Positions 16,981 through 25,531 of a stretch of 54,860 nt of DNA are shown one piece after another. Both the position numbers and the translations under genes were made by a program. Positions within the stretch are counted from its first letter, which is position 1; every line of letters begins with the position of its first letter. The notes under the pieces were generated by a model. The model was not told where the DNA came from. It ran no database searches and saw only the letters and a list, made by a program, of their open reading frames with translations. The stretch is from an uncultured Muribaculaceae bacterium (lineage in GTDB: Bacteria > Bacteroidota > Bacteroidia > Bacteroidales > Muribaculaceae), in NCBI GenBank assembly GCA_944320595.1, contig CALUIB010000019.1:1-54860 (forward strand). Direction: 5' to 3'.

Positions 16981-18177
16981 TTACAATTCCAAGTCGCCGT
17001 TGAAGATTTCGTGCCATGGAAGACCTTGGTGGTTGAGCACATCAAGGAACGGGTCGGGATCGAATTCTTCCACGTTATAAACCCCGGGCTTCTTCCACAG
17101 CCCCTTGAGGAACATCATTGCACCAGTCATTGCCGGTACGCCGGTGGTGTAGCTAACGGCCTGCATCCCGGTTTCCTTGTAAGCCGCCTCGTGGCTGCAA
17201 TTGTTGTAGATATAGTAAGTGAGCGGCTTGCCCTCCTTGTCGATACCGCGTATTCGGCAGCCTATCGACGTTTCGCCGTGGTAGTTCTCGCCAAGTTCCT
17301 TGGGGTTGGGCAGCACGGCCTTCAAGAACTGCAACGGCACTATCTCGTGGCCTTCATACATGATAGGTTCGATGCTTGCCATGCCTATGTCTTGTATCAC
17401 ACGCAGGTGGGTGAGGTATTCCTGCCCAAAAGTCATCCAAAAGCGTGCGCGCTTGATTGTCGGGAAATTCTTCACCAGCGATTCAAGTTCTTCGTGGTAA
17501 AGCAGGTAAGATTCACGCGGGCCTATGTTGGGGTAATTGAGCGTCTTGTGTATCTCTTGCGGCTCGGTCTCCACCCATTTCCCGTCTTCGTAATACTTGC
17601 CTTTTTGCGTGATTTCGCGTATGTTGATTTCGGGGTTGAAGTTGGTGGCGAAAGCCTTGCCGTGGTTCCCGGCGTTGCAGTCAACAATGTCGAGGTAGTC
17701 GATGCGGCCAAAGTGATGCTTTGCGGCGTATGCCGTGTAAACGCCCGACACACCAGGGTCGAAGCCGCACCCAAGGATAGCCGTCAGCCCAGCCTTCTCG
17801 AAACGCTCCTTGTAAGCCCATTGCCAGCTATATTCAAAGTGCGCCTCATCCTTTGGCTCATAATTGGCCGTGTCAAGGTAGTTCACACCGCATTCAAGGC
17901 ACGCGTCCATGATGGTAAGATCCTGGTATGGCAAAGCCACATTAATCACAATGTCGGGGCGGTGCTTGTTGAACAGTGCCACAAGTTGTTCCACGCTGTC
18001 GGCATCCACGCTGTCGGTAGTCACGTTGTCCTTACCAATCGCGCGAGCCACCGCGTCGCACTTGCTGCGAGTGCGCGAAGCTATTACAATCTCGTTGAAC
18101 ACATCGGGATTTTGTGCACACTTGTGGGCAACCACTGTACCCACGCCACCTGCACCGATAATCAATACCTTGCTCAT
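16981..18177 (-). CDS. Saccharopine dehydrogenase family, likely carboxynorspermidine dehydrogenase
   Basis: This 398-residue cytoplasmic protein has a Rossmann NAD(P) motif at the N-terminus (VLIIGAGGVGTVVAHKCAQ), DIVINVALPYQDL, and the family block GCGFDPGVSGVYTAYA. Length and overall pattern fit the carboxynorspermidine (carboxyspermidine) dehydrogenase branch. That enzyme joins aspartate semialdehyde to a diamine in the alternative polyamine pathway found in many gut Bacteroidetes. The decarboxylase partner gene (nspC) is not adjacent. Its probable promoter lies in the edge of a structured repeat at 18218-18249. The saccharopine dehydrogenase family is certain; the substrate is inferred. 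Confidence 0.87.
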   Translation of the reverse strand: MSKVLIIGAGGVGTVVAHKCAQNPDVFNEIVIASRTRSKCDAVARAIGKDNVTTDSVDADSVEQLVALFNKHRPDIVINVALPYQDLTIMDACLECGVNYLDTANYEPKDEAHFEYSWQWAYKERFEKAGLTAILGCGFDPGVSGVYTAYAAKHHFGRIDYLDIVDCNAGNHGKAFATNFNPEINIREITQKGKYYEDGKWVETEPQEIHKTLNYPNIGPRESYLLYHEELESLVKNFPTIKRARFWMTFGQEYLTHLRVIQDIGMASIEPIMYEGHEIVPLQFLKAVLPNPKELGENYHGETSIGCRIRGIDKEGKPLTYYIYNNCSHEAAYKETGMQAVSYTTGVPAMTGAMMFLKGLWKKPGVYNVEEFDPDPFLDVLNHQGLPWHEIFNGDLEL

Positions 18178-18217
18178 TTTCTTCGTATATATCTGTGTGG
18201 ATTGTTATTTGACGATA

Positions 18218-18249
18218 CAAATATAGTGCAAGCCGAGCGCAATTGCAAA
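18218..18249 (-). promoter_or_regulatory. Repeat-borne promoter facing the dehydrogenase gene
   Basis: On the minus strand TTTG (18246-18249) and TATATTTG (18218-18225) are exactly 20 bp apart. The -33 element and spacer lie inside the repeat, and the -7 box straddles its edge, 41 bp before the start codon. Confidence 0.65.
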
Positions 18250-18370
18250 TCATGCTCGCATGATTTTGCATTTTGCCGAGGCGCAGACTATATTATCCAA
18301 ATTAGTGCAAGCCAAGCGCAATTGCAAATCATGCTCGCATGATTTTGCATTTTGCCGAGGCGCAGACTAT
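18224..18370 (+). repeat. Structured intergenic repeat, locus A (two tandem units)
   Basis: Two near-identical units start with TAGTGCAAGCC or TAGTGCAAGCCAAGC at 18224 and 18303 (period 79 bp) and end with GGCGCAGACTAT. Each unit contains an inner hairpin, TGCAAATCATGC-TC-GCATGATTTTGCA with one bulged T. An inverted, shortened edge (GCGCTGCACTAATTTTT) follows at about 18378-18394. Related units occur at loci B and C. Confidence 0.85.
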
Positions 18371-18430
18371 TTTTTCGCGCTGCACTAATTTTTATGGCGC
18401 ATTTGCTCCCATCGTTGCCGTGAATGCCGT

Positions 18431-18438
18431 AACTTTGC
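18431..18438 (+). promoter_or_regulatory. Probable -7 promoter box of xerD
   Basis: TAACTTTG matches TAnnTTTG and lies only 5 bp before the chosen xerD ATG. This implies a very short leader, or a start slightly further in. Confidence 0.4.
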
Positions 18439-18443
18439 CCACA

Positions 18444-19361
18444 ATGAAAGAAATTTACAATACCGACGATGTGATGCGACACTTCGGCATCTACCTGATG
18501 ATGGAACGAGGACTGTCGCGCAACACCGTGGAGGCATACACCGACGATGTGCAGAAACTGCTCGACTACCTTGGCGACGACCGCTCGCCAGCCACAGTCA
18601 CCGAAGACGACTTGCACAACTTCCTGAGCGGCTTGCACGACGTGGGCATCTCGCCGCGGTCGCAGGCTCGGATATTGTCGGGGATAAAAACATTCTACAA
18701 ATATCTGAAAATCGACGGCTACATCGACCGCAACCCCACGCTGCTGATTGAATCGCCACGGCTCGGGCGCAAGCTGCCTGCCGTGCTCACAGTGGAGGAA
18801 ATTGACCAAATGATTGCCGCCATCGACCTCAATGCCCCCGAGGGGCAACGCAACCGCGCCATAATCGAGACACTATATGGCTGCGGCCTGCGTGTGAGCG
18901 AGCTGGTGGAGCTGCGCATATCGCAGGTATATGCCGACGACGAATACATAATAGTGGAAGGGAAAGGGAGCAAGCAACGGCTTGTGCCGATTTCGCAAGT
19001 GGCACTGGGGGAGATACAAAAATACCTCGACAGCTACCGCTCAAAGCTGACCGTGAAACCGGGCTGCGGCGACATACTGTTCCTGAACCGCCGCGGCGGC
19101 AAGCTCACACGCGTGATGGTGTTCTACATAATAAAGGGGCTGTGCGAGCTGGCAGGCATACGCAAGAACGTAAGCCCGCACACGCTGCGGCACTCGTTTG
19201 CCACCCACCTGCTCGAAGGCGGAGCCAACCTGCGAGCTATACAGCAAATGCTGGGGCACGAAAACATAACCACCACCGAGATATACGTCCACATCGACCG
19301 CACACGCCTGCGCCAAGAGATACTCTCGCACCACCCGCGCAACATGGCCCGCAGCCATTAG
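18444..19361 (+). CDS. xerD: Site-specific tyrosine recombinase XerD
   Basis: This 305-residue tyrosine recombinase is expected to resolve chromosome dimers at dif with a XerC partner. The core-binding SAM-like domain (about 5-95) precedes the catalytic domain. Catalytic residues are R in GCGLRVSEL (about 150), K in EGKGSKQR (about 174), H and R in HTLRHSFATHLL (about 246-249), H in LGHENI (about 271) and the nucleophile Y in TEIYVHIDR (about 280). The open frame extends upstream to 18339 through the structured repeat, but family length and N-terminal sequence favour the ATG at 18444. No integron or phage genes adjoin it, so a housekeeping role is likely. Confidence 0.92.
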   Translation: MKEIYNTDDVMRHFGIYLMMERGLSRNTVEAYTDDVQKLLDYLGDDRSPATVTEDDLHNFLSGLHDVGISPRSQARILSGIKTFYKYLKIDGYIDRNPTLLIESPRLGRKLPAVLTVEEIDQMIAAIDLNAPEGQRNRAIIETLYGCGLRVSELVELRISQVYADDEYIIVEGKGSKQRLVPISQVALGEIQKYLDSYRSKLTVKPGCGDILFLNRRGGKLTRVMVFYIIKGLCELAGIRKNVSPHTLRHSFATHLLEGGANLRAIQQMLGHENITTTEIYVHIDRTRLRQEILSHHPRNMARSH

Positions 19362-20422
19362 AAACGCACCATCACCTCGGCCACTATCTTGTTTTGCTCA
19401 GAGACCTTCACCTGCGCCCCTTCGTTATAGAAATATTGCTCGTAATTGAGGCGCAAGTCGGCTCGGAACGGCTTGGCGATGCTAAGCGTCACACCGGCGG
19501 TGATGCGCTTGCGCTCATAATCGGTGATGTATAGCTTGCCCTGTTCGTTGAGCGTACCGTCGCTGTGATCGCCCATGTAATCGAAACGTGCAAGTGCCGA
19601 AATCTTGTGCAGCAACTTCTTGCGAATCATGAAATCGTAATTTACAAAAGCATCGACGGCCTGCACCGACTGGAAACTATTGTCGGAATACACCTTGTGC
19701 AGAAACTCGGCCTCGGCAGTCCAGTTGTTCCACGTCCATGTGACACCGGCATCATACATATATATGTTGATATTTTCCGGGCTTATCTTCTGCACGCTAA
19801 GCACGAAGTTCACTTCGTCGGTGAACCTGAATTGCGCCTTTGCCGAGAAATTTATTTGGCTGGTCCAGAAGTCCATTTGGTCGGTCAGTCCCGAGCCATT
19901 GAATATACCGGCCTCAAGCGTGATGGGGAAAAGCGGGTCGAAACTATACCCTATCGTGGCACCCACGTCGCGCACATCGCCCACCTGCTTGGCTATGAAC
20001 GAGCGGTTGGCAAAGTATTGCTGGTGCGGCGACCGGTGCGCGTCGATGGTGAACGGCACTCGCATCTGCCCAATGGTGAATGCTCCGCCGTCGATGGGTT
20101 TCCACCGGGCAAAGGCATCGAGCATCCTCATCCGCCCCTTGTCTGAAAAGTCAATTTCGGCCTTGTACGACACCGTGCTGTGCACCTGTCCGGTGATGCT
20201 CACACGCGCATTGCGCACCTGGAAACGCCCCGACGAGATTTGAGGCTGGTACTCATACTTTGCGCGTACAGTACCGTTAATGGTCGGGCGGTAGTCCACC
20301 TTCTCGGTCTTTTCCTCTTTTTTGTCGTCATCGTCGTCATCATCATCGTCGGCTCGTGCCGTGAAAGTTGTAAATATCGCTAATATAGCAACAATCAACG
20401 CAGTGTGTCTAATTTTCATCAT
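19358..20422 (-). CDS. Outer-membrane porin of the phosphate-selective O/P family
   Basis: This 354-residue protein has an N-terminal signal peptide (MMKIRHTALIVAILAIFTTF, cleaved after about ARA). A run of nine Asp followed by KKEEKTEK comes next, then a beta-barrel-like sequence with alternating aromatic residues. VRAKYEYQPQISSGRFQVRN and RPTINGT-type openings are characteristic of Porin_O_P, and the last residue is Phe as expected for BAM-assembled barrels. The family includes phosphate- and pyrophosphate-selective channels, but specificity cannot be read here. The Asp run may face the periplasm and bind cations (inference). It has its own promoter, and its 3' end overlaps xerD by 3 bp. 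Confidence 0.9.
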   Translation of the reverse strand: MMKIRHTALIVAILAIFTTFTARADDDDDDDDDKKEEKTEKVDYRPTINGTVRAKYEYQPQISSGRFQVRNARVSITGQVHSTVSYKAEIDFSDKGRMRMLDAFARWKPIDGGAFTIGQMRVPFTIDAHRSPHQQYFANRSFIAKQVGDVRDVGATIGYSFDPLFPITLEAGIFNGSGLTDQMDFWTSQINFSAKAQFRFTDEVNFVLSVQKISPENINIYMYDAGVTWTWNNWTAEAEFLHKVYSDNSFQSVQAVDAFVNYDFMIRKKLLHKISALARFDYMGDHSDGTLNEQGKLYITDYERKRITAGVTLSIAKPFRADLRLNYEQYFYNEGAQVKVSEQNKIVAEVMVRF

Positions 20423-20446
20423 GTGTGGAAATTAACAATTATGCTG

Positions 20447-20477
20447 CAAAATTAAGGGCAAACGCCCAACCCGGCAA
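20447..20477 (-). promoter_or_regulatory. Promoter of the porin gene
   Basis: On the minus strand TTG (20475-20477) and TAATTTTG (20447-20454) are separated by exactly 20 bp, 25 bp before the start codon. Confidence 0.7.
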
Positions 20478-20529
20478 AAATTCGGCGTAACATTACAGTA
20501 ACATTTACTACCACAACCACACGTGTGCA

Positions 20530-21717
20530 TCAACGCAGGCGGTTGGCAAGATAGTTGCCACGCACAAAGAAGAAAAAGCCAGCAACCCCCACTGCATTTA
20601 CCGCCGCCGCTATCTCGAATGCGCCGCGGTAGCCAAGGAACTCGGCCGCCCATCCGCCCACAAGCACACCCAGCCCCACGCCCACGTCCCACGAGGTGAG
20701 GTACGAGCTGTTGGCCGTGCCGCGCTGCGAATTGGGGGCAAGGTTGATGAACATGGTCTGGTAGGCCGGGCACAAATGCCCGTTGCCAAGGCCTATTATC
20801 AATGCCGCCGAATAATATGCCCACGGCTCCTGCACAAGCGCAAACAGCGTGTAGCCCACCAGCGACATCACCATGCCTTCGCCCGCATTGTGGGTAATCC
20901 GCCCCTGCCTCAACGACCGCCCGCCAAGCAACCGCGATGCTATGAGGCCAATGGCCATAAGCATGAAAAAAGTGCCGGTTCCGCTGGTTATGCCCAACTC
21001 CTTTTCGCCATAAATGGCAAGGTAGGTAGAAAGCACCCCGTAGCTGAACGAAAAGCAGGCCGTGGTCACGCCCTCGCGCCACCCCTTGAGCAAGAAGAAA
21101 CGGTCGAGCGACATAGGCGGCTTTTCCTTCACCACCTGCCGCTCGCGAGGCTTAATCCTCGACAAGAACAGCAGCCCTATGCCCGAAGTCGCCAGCGACA
21201 TGGCAAACATATAATGGAAATCGGGCACGATGTCATACATATAAATGGCTATGGTGGGGCCAACGGCCATGGCCAGGTTGTTGCTAAGGCCGTAATACCC
21301 TATCCCCTCGGCTCGGCGGCTGGGATAAAGCACGTCGATGGCCATGGTGCTTATTGCCACCGACGTTGAACCGAAGGCAAACCCGTGCATGGTGCGGATT
21401 ATGGCAAACAGCAGCACCGTCCATGCAAGGAAATACCCGGCAAAGAAAATAAAGAATGCGAAGTAGCATATCATCAACACCGCTTTCCGAGGGAAACTGT
21501 CAACTATGTATCCGCCAAAGGGGCGTATAATCAACGCCGTAACCGTATACCCGGCCAGCACTATGCCTATCATCTGCTCGCTGGCATGGAACGTGTCGTG
21601 CAGGTATAGCGGCAGTAGGGGCATAATCAGGTAAAACGAGAAATAAAGCATGAAGTTGCCTATGCACACCTTCACGAAATTCCTGTTCCACAAGCGTTCT
21701 TTAATTTCTCCTTCCAT
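20530..21717 (-). CDS. MFS transporter (12 TM)
   Basis: This 395-residue major facilitator superfamily protein has about 12 hydrophobic segments. It opens with MEGEIKERLWNRNFVKVCIGN and has the loop 2-3 motif GYIVDSFPRKAVL. It resembles sugar-efflux/YfcJ-like permeases, but the substrate is unknown. It follows miaB by 80 bp on the same strand with no clear terminator between, so the two may be cotranscribed. The length is normal. Confidence 0.88.
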   Translation of the reverse strand: MEGEIKERLWNRNFVKVCIGNFMLYFSFYLIMPLLPLYLHDTFHASEQMIGIVLAGYTVTALIIRPFGGYIVDSFPRKAVLMICYFAFFIFFAGYFLAWTVLLFAIIRTMHGFAFGSTSVAISTMAIDVLYPSRRAEGIGYYGLSNNLAMAVGPTIAIYMYDIVPDFHYMFAMSLATSGIGLLFLSRIKPRERQVVKEKPPMSLDRFFLLKGWREGVTTACFSFSYGVLSTYLAIYGEKELGITSGTGTFFMLMAIGLIASRLLGGRSLRQGRITHNAGEGMVMSLVGYTLFALVQEPWAYYSAALIIGLGNGHLCPAYQTMFINLAPNSQRGTANSSYLTSWDVGVGLGVLVGGWAAEFLGYRGAFEIAAAVNAVGVAGFFFFVRGNYLANRLR

Positions 21718-21797
21718 AACAAAAAATGGTTTCTTATGGTAAAATCATGCACCTTCTTCGGCGGTCGGTGCAGGCAACCGCAAGGAGCGGCAACAAG

Positions 21798-23135
21798 CTA
21801 CTCAACCTCGCCCATCAACGTGGCCGACGAGCTGCCAGTCACCGTCACCATCACCATGTCGCCCGGGCGCACACCTTGCACCGCCGGGAACACAACAACC
21901 TTGTTTTGCTGCGTGCGGCCAAACATATCGGCCCTTGACCGTCGCGAATAGCCCTCCACAAGCACCTCGAAACGGCGACCCACGTCGCGGCGGTTGCTCT
22001 TGGCCGACAATTCACCCTGCAATGCAATCATGCGGTTCAGGCGGTCGATTTTCTCCTCTTCGGGAACATTGTCGGGCAAATACTTCGATGCATAAGTACC
22101 CGGGCGTTCCGAATACTTGAACATAAAGGCCGAGTCGAACCCAACTTCGCGCATCAGGCTCAAAGTCTGCTCAAAATCCTCCTCGGTTTCGTCATGGAAC
22201 CCGGTGAACATATCGGTCGATATGCCACAGTCGGGTATCGCGGCGCGTATGGCGGCAATGCGGTCTAAATACCATTCTCGCGTGTACTTGCGGTTCATGG
22301 CTTTAAGCACACTATTGCTGCCCGACTGCACCGGCAGATGGACGTGGTTGCAAATGTTGCCGCGGCTCGCAATGGCAGCTATTATCTCATCGCTCATATC
22401 CTTGGGGTGCGAAGTGGTGAAACGCACACGCATCTCCGGGGCTGCATCGGCCACCATCGTGAGCAACTGCGCAAAACCCGTCTTCTCGCCCGTGGCCGCG
22501 TCTGTGTAGCTATAAGAGTTTACATTCTGCCCAAGCAAAGTCACCTCCTTGAATCCACGGCGTTGCAAGTCGGCAAGTTCGTTAAGTATGCTCTGCGGCT
22601 CACGGCTACGCTCGCGCCCACGAGTATATGGCACTATGCAATACGAACAAAAGTTATTGCACCCACGCATTATGCTTATAAAACCGCCTATGCGGCTGCC
22701 TCCTATCCGCTTGGGTATAACGTCGCGGTAAGTCTCCACGGTTGACAGCTCCACGTTGATAGCCTTCTCACCTTGCTCGGCGGCGGCCACAAGGCCTGGG
22801 AGGTCGAGGTACGCATCGGGGCCGGCCACTATGTCAACACCATAGTCGTTGATAAGCTGTTCCTTCACACGCTCGGCCATGCACCCCAATATCCCTATTA
22901 TGAAATGCTGCCCGTGCTTGCGCCGCAAGGCATTGAGCTGGGCAAGGCGTGAAAAAATCTTCTGCTCGGCATTGTCGCGAATCGAGCAAGTGTTGATAAA
23001 CACCGCATCGCAACCGTCCTGCTCCTCAACGGTCTCATACCCGGCCATCCCCATCACTGCGGCCACCACCTCGCTGTCGGCCACATTCATCTGGCAACCG
23101 TATGTCTCTATATATAGTTTCTTAGTTTCTGCCAT
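21798..23135 (-). CDS. miaB: tRNA-2-methylthio-N6-dimethylallyladenosine synthase MiaB
   Basis: This 445-residue radical-SAM methylthiotransferase modifies i6A37 of tRNAs reading UNN codons. The N-terminal domain has YGCQMNVADSEVV with its cluster-ligand Cys. The radical-SAM cluster motif is GCNNFCSYCIVPYTRGRERS (CxxxCxxC). A TRAM domain ends the protein. The other two N-terminal cluster Cys lie in NTCSIRDNAEQ and GILGCMAERV. A probable promoter lies at the edge of the structured repeat just upstream. Confidence 0.96.
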   Translation of the reverse strand: MAETKKLYIETYGCQMNVADSEVVAAVMGMAGYETVEEQDGCDAVFINTCSIRDNAEQKIFSRLAQLNALRRKHGQHFIIGILGCMAERVKEQLINDYGVDIVAGPDAYLDLPGLVAAAEQGEKAINVELSTVETYRDVIPKRIGGSRIGGFISIMRGCNNFCSYCIVPYTRGRERSREPQSILNELADLQRRGFKEVTLLGQNVNSYSYTDAATGEKTGFAQLLTMVADAAPEMRVRFTTSHPKDMSDEIIAAIASRGNICNHVHLPVQSGSNSVLKAMNRKYTREWYLDRIAAIRAAIPDCGISTDMFTGFHDETEEDFEQTLSLMREVGFDSAFMFKYSERPGTYASKYLPDNVPEEEKIDRLNRMIALQGELSAKSNRRDVGRRFEVLVEGYSRRSRADMFGRTQQNKVVVFPAVQGVRPGDMVMVTVTGSSSATLMGEVE

Positions 23136-23151
23136 AATCTTTTATTTTTTG

Positions 23152-23159
23152 CAAAGATA
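23152..23159 (-). promoter_or_regulatory. -7 promoter box of miaB at the repeat edge
   Basis: On the minus strand this is TATCTTTG, 17 bp before the miaB start. TTG elements lie 16 or 22 bp upstream inside the repeat, so spacing is less ideal than at loci A and C. Confidence 0.5.
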
Positions 23160-23328
23160 GTGCAAATCGAGCGCACAACATCAAGCTTGCTTGAATGTTG
23201 TGCCAAGATGCAGCCTATTTTATCAAAAGATAGTGCAAATCGAGCGCACAACATCAAGCTTGCTTGAATGTTGTGTCAAGATGCAGCCTATTTTATCAAA
23301 AGATAGTGCAAATCGAGCGCAATGACAC
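23156..23328 (+). repeat. Structured intergenic repeat, locus B (two units plus a truncated third)
   Basis: Units begin with GATAGTGCAAATCGAGCGCA at 23156, 23229 and 23302, an exact 73-bp period. The first two end with GATGCAGCCTATTTTATC. Inner hairpins use CACAACAT-CAAGC-TT-GCTTG-A-ATGTTGTG, a stem sequence different from locus A. The third unit breaks off after about 20 bp. Confidence 0.88.
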
Positions 23329-23569
23329 AAAAATATTACTGCCCGATAGAATGTGATGCACGGAAACACATGGGGGGTAAAATAAAAATGCGAAACACAT
23401 ATCATTTTTTGATACAACTCGTGGGGTGATATGGCATTACATGGCAGTTAGTCACTGGCAGATACACGAACCATAAAATGCGGGCCACGCTGGTTGTTGC
23501 CATATATATACAGGTCTCATAACTATATGATTATGCTGCAAATTTAGCTGTTATGACGAGAATAAGCAA
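23329..23569. other. Gene-free stretch between miaB repeats and ogt
   Basis: About 240 bp with no credible open frame, promoter or RNA. Only short AT-rich frames lacking coding bias are present. Confidence 0.5.
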
Positions 23570-23600
23570 GTTAATCTCGTCAAAATATGACGAGATTAAC
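23570..23600 (-). terminator. Hairpin at the 3' end of ogt
   Basis: Perfect 13-bp arms GTTAATCTCGTCA and TGACGAGATTAAC enclose AAATA. The ogt stop codon lies within the right arm. A third TGACGAGA occurs at 23553-23560. There is no T-run, so termination is inferred from position. Confidence 0.5.
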
Positions 23601-24111
23601 GCCGTTTTTCAAGCTCTATCAAGAACTGCTTTGCAGCCAATCCGCCCCCATAGCCGGTGAGCGAGCCAGTGCTACCCACCACACGGTGGCACGGGGCGAA
23701 AATCGATATGGCATTGGCACCGTTGGCATTGGCCACGGCACGCACCGCACTCGGCACACCTACCTGCCACGCCAGCTCGCCGTATGAAACAGTTTGCCCG
23801 TAAGGTATTTCAAGCAATGCATGCCACACCCGTAGCTGGAACGGAGTGCCTGCAAACCTCAACGGAACGTCGAATTGCGTCCGCCGCCGAGCAAAATACT
23901 CGTCGAGCTGCCTTGCCGCCTCTATCGCCACTACCGACGGTGCCATTTCATAATCGGCCTGCAACAACGACTGCAACCGCTTGTCAACACGACCGTGGTG
24001 CCGTCCTCCAGTCCAGTTGCAAAGGCACAATTCATCGCCCACCGAGCCAAGCAGCAGCTCGCCGCATGGCGAGTTGTAATGCTGCACCAGTATTTTATTT
24101 GCCGTCGCCAT
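23596..24111 (-). CDS. ogt: Methylated-DNA--protein-cysteine methyltransferase
   Basis: This 171-residue suicide enzyme takes alkyl groups from O6-alkylguanine in DNA onto its own cysteine. The active-site motif is FAPCHRVVGSTGSLTGYGGG, preceded by the helix-turn-helix segment YGQTVSYGELAWQVG and ANANGANAISI. The start MATANKILVQHYNSPCGELL at 24111 is preferred over the longer frame. It overlaps the end of the MFS gene by 17 bp, so the two form an operon. Length and motifs fit Ogt-type proteins without an Ada domain. Confidence 0.94.
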   Translation of the reverse strand: MATANKILVQHYNSPCGELLLGSVGDELCLCNWTGGRHHGRVDKRLQSLLQADYEMAPSVVAIEAARQLDEYFARRRTQFDVPLRFAGTPFQLRVWHALLEIPYGQTVSYGELAWQVGVPSAVRAVANANGANAISIFAPCHRVVGSTGSLTGYGGGLAAKQFLIELEKRR

Positions 24112-25348
24112 CGTCTTTTGCCGCATTGACAGCACCAGCAGGCCGCACATCGGGCAGGAAAAGTGCTATCACCCCAAGCAGCGGCAACCATGTGCTTATT
24201 TCAAAAATAAATTCTATGCTCGTGAGGTCGGCAAGCCAGCCAAAGAATGCCGACCCTATGCCGCCCAATCCGAACATAAGCCCGAAGAATATGCCGGCCA
24301 CCATGCCCACCTTGTCGGGCATAAGATCGGTGGCATACACCACAATGGCCGAAAACGCCGATGCTATTATCAGTCCCGAAAGCACTGCCATGACGATGGT
24401 CAAGGCAAGCCCGACGTATGGCATGGCAAGCGTGAACGGTGCTGCACCGAGTATCGAGAATATAATCACGTACTTCCGCCCGTAGCGATCGCCGAAGAAA
24501 CCACCCATCAACGTGCCGGCCGCAAATGCCGCCAAATAAGCAAACAGGCAGTATTGCGACTGCTGCACCGTAATGTCAAACTTCTCCATGAGGTAAAAAG
24601 TAAAATAGCTCGTCATGCAGGCATTGAAGAAATACTTTGAAAATATCATCAGCACCAATATCCACATCGCCACCCTCACCGTGCGCCGCGGCAGGGTTGC
24701 CGCCGCCACGGCCTGCATGGCACGGCGACCTGCACGTTGACTTGCAAGCACAAGGCTATACCAACCGCCGACTCTGAAAAGCAGCAGCGAGGCAAGCATG
24801 GCCGCCAAAGCAAACCAACCCACGGCGTGCTGGCCGTAAGGGATTACTATAAGTGCCGCAAGCAACGGGCCAAACGCGCTACCACCATTGCCGCCCACCT
24901 GGAATATCGACTGCGCAAGGCTCTTGCGCCCACCCGATGCCAGCTGCGCCACGCGCGACGCCTCGGGGTGGAACACCGACGAGCCGCAGCCTATCAACGC
25001 CACCGAAAGCAAAATCAGCCCGAAATTGGGGGCAAAGGCAAGCGCGACCAAGCCGACAAGGGTAAAACACATTCCTAACGAGAGCGAGTAGGGCCGCGGC
25101 CGACGGTCGGCATACTGTCCCATGAAAGGCTGCAACACCGACGAGGTGAGCTGGAACACGAGCGTGATGACACCTATCTGCGCAAACGTAAACCCATAAC
25201 AGTCCTTCAGCAACGGGTATATGGCCGGAATCACCGACTGTATCATGTCGTTGAGCAAGTGGCACAAGCCCATGGTAAACAATATAGCGTATGCCGTTCC
25301 CTCGGCCACGTGCGGACTCCCCTTTATCTTCTCCAGTACCTTATTCAT
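24095..25348 (-). CDS. MFS transporter, fosmidomycin-resistance (Fsr)-like
   Basis: This 417-residue membrane protein has 12 hydrophobic segments. The N-terminal block LFTMGLCHLLNDMIQSVIPA with YGFTFAQIGVI and SSVLQPFMGQYADRRPRPYS is typical of the Fsr branch of MFS exporters. Fsr was named for fosmidomycin efflux, but the natural substrate is uncertain. It is cotranscribed with ogt, which overlaps it. A good promoter lies 45 bp upstream. Confidence 0.9.
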   Translation of the reverse strand: MNKVLEKIKGSPHVAEGTAYAILFTMGLCHLLNDMIQSVIPAIYPLLKDCYGFTFAQIGVITLVFQLTSSVLQPFMGQYADRRPRPYSLSLGMCFTLVGLVALAFAPNFGLILLSVALIGCGSSVFHPEASRVAQLASGGRKSLAQSIFQVGGNGGSAFGPLLAALIVIPYGQHAVGWFALAAMLASLLLFRVGGWYSLVLASQRAGRRAMQAVAAATLPRRTVRVAMWILVLMIFSKYFFNACMTSYFTFYLMEKFDITVQQSQYCLFAYLAAFAAGTLMGGFFGDRYGRKYVIIFSILGAAPFTLAMPYVGLALTIVMAVLSGLIIASAFSAIVVYATDLMPDKVGMVAGIFFGLMFGLGGIGSAFFGWLADLTSIEFIFEISTWLPLLGVIALFLPDVRPAGAVNAAKDDGDGK

Positions 25349-25392
25349 AAATCATTCCACAAAAAAACTTAAAGCCGCAAAAAACGGCAATG

Positions 25393-25423
25393 CAAAATTA
25401 TGCCATTACTCCCACACTGCCAA
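25393..25423 (-). promoter_or_regulatory. Promoter of the MFS-ogt operon
   Basis: On the minus strand TTG (25421-25423) and TAATTTTG (25393-25400) are separated by exactly 20 bp. Confidence 0.7.
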
Positions 25424-25476
25424 CAAAAATCACTTTTTCCGTCACCCCGCAAAAATTACGGGCAACAATATAAAGA

Positions 25477-25508
25477 AACAGGAACGCCGTCAACTGAGCG
25501 TTCCTGTT
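25477..25508. terminator. Intrinsic terminator after the metallophosphoesterase gene
   Basis: Stem AACAGGAACGC / GCGTTCCTGTT with a 10-nt loop has T-rich tracts on both sides. It lies 24 bp beyond the phosphoesterase stop and also shields the divergent MFS promoter. Confidence 0.8.
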
Positions 25509-25531
25509 TTTATGTGGCAGTGAAAGAATGA

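Noticed and set aside
16786-18342. 518-codon plus-strand open frame over the dehydrogenase gene
   Set aside because: Antisense to a recognised saccharopine dehydrogenase-family gene, no family motif, composition of a shadow frame, and it runs into the repeat.
18339-18443. Longer xerD start inside the repeat
   Set aside because: The added residues are encoded by repeat sequence and do not fit XerD N-termini. A -7 box lies downstream of that start.
23156-23328. Possible CRISPR array
   Set aside because: Repeats are contiguous 73-bp units with no unique spacers, only two and a part copies, and no cas genes.
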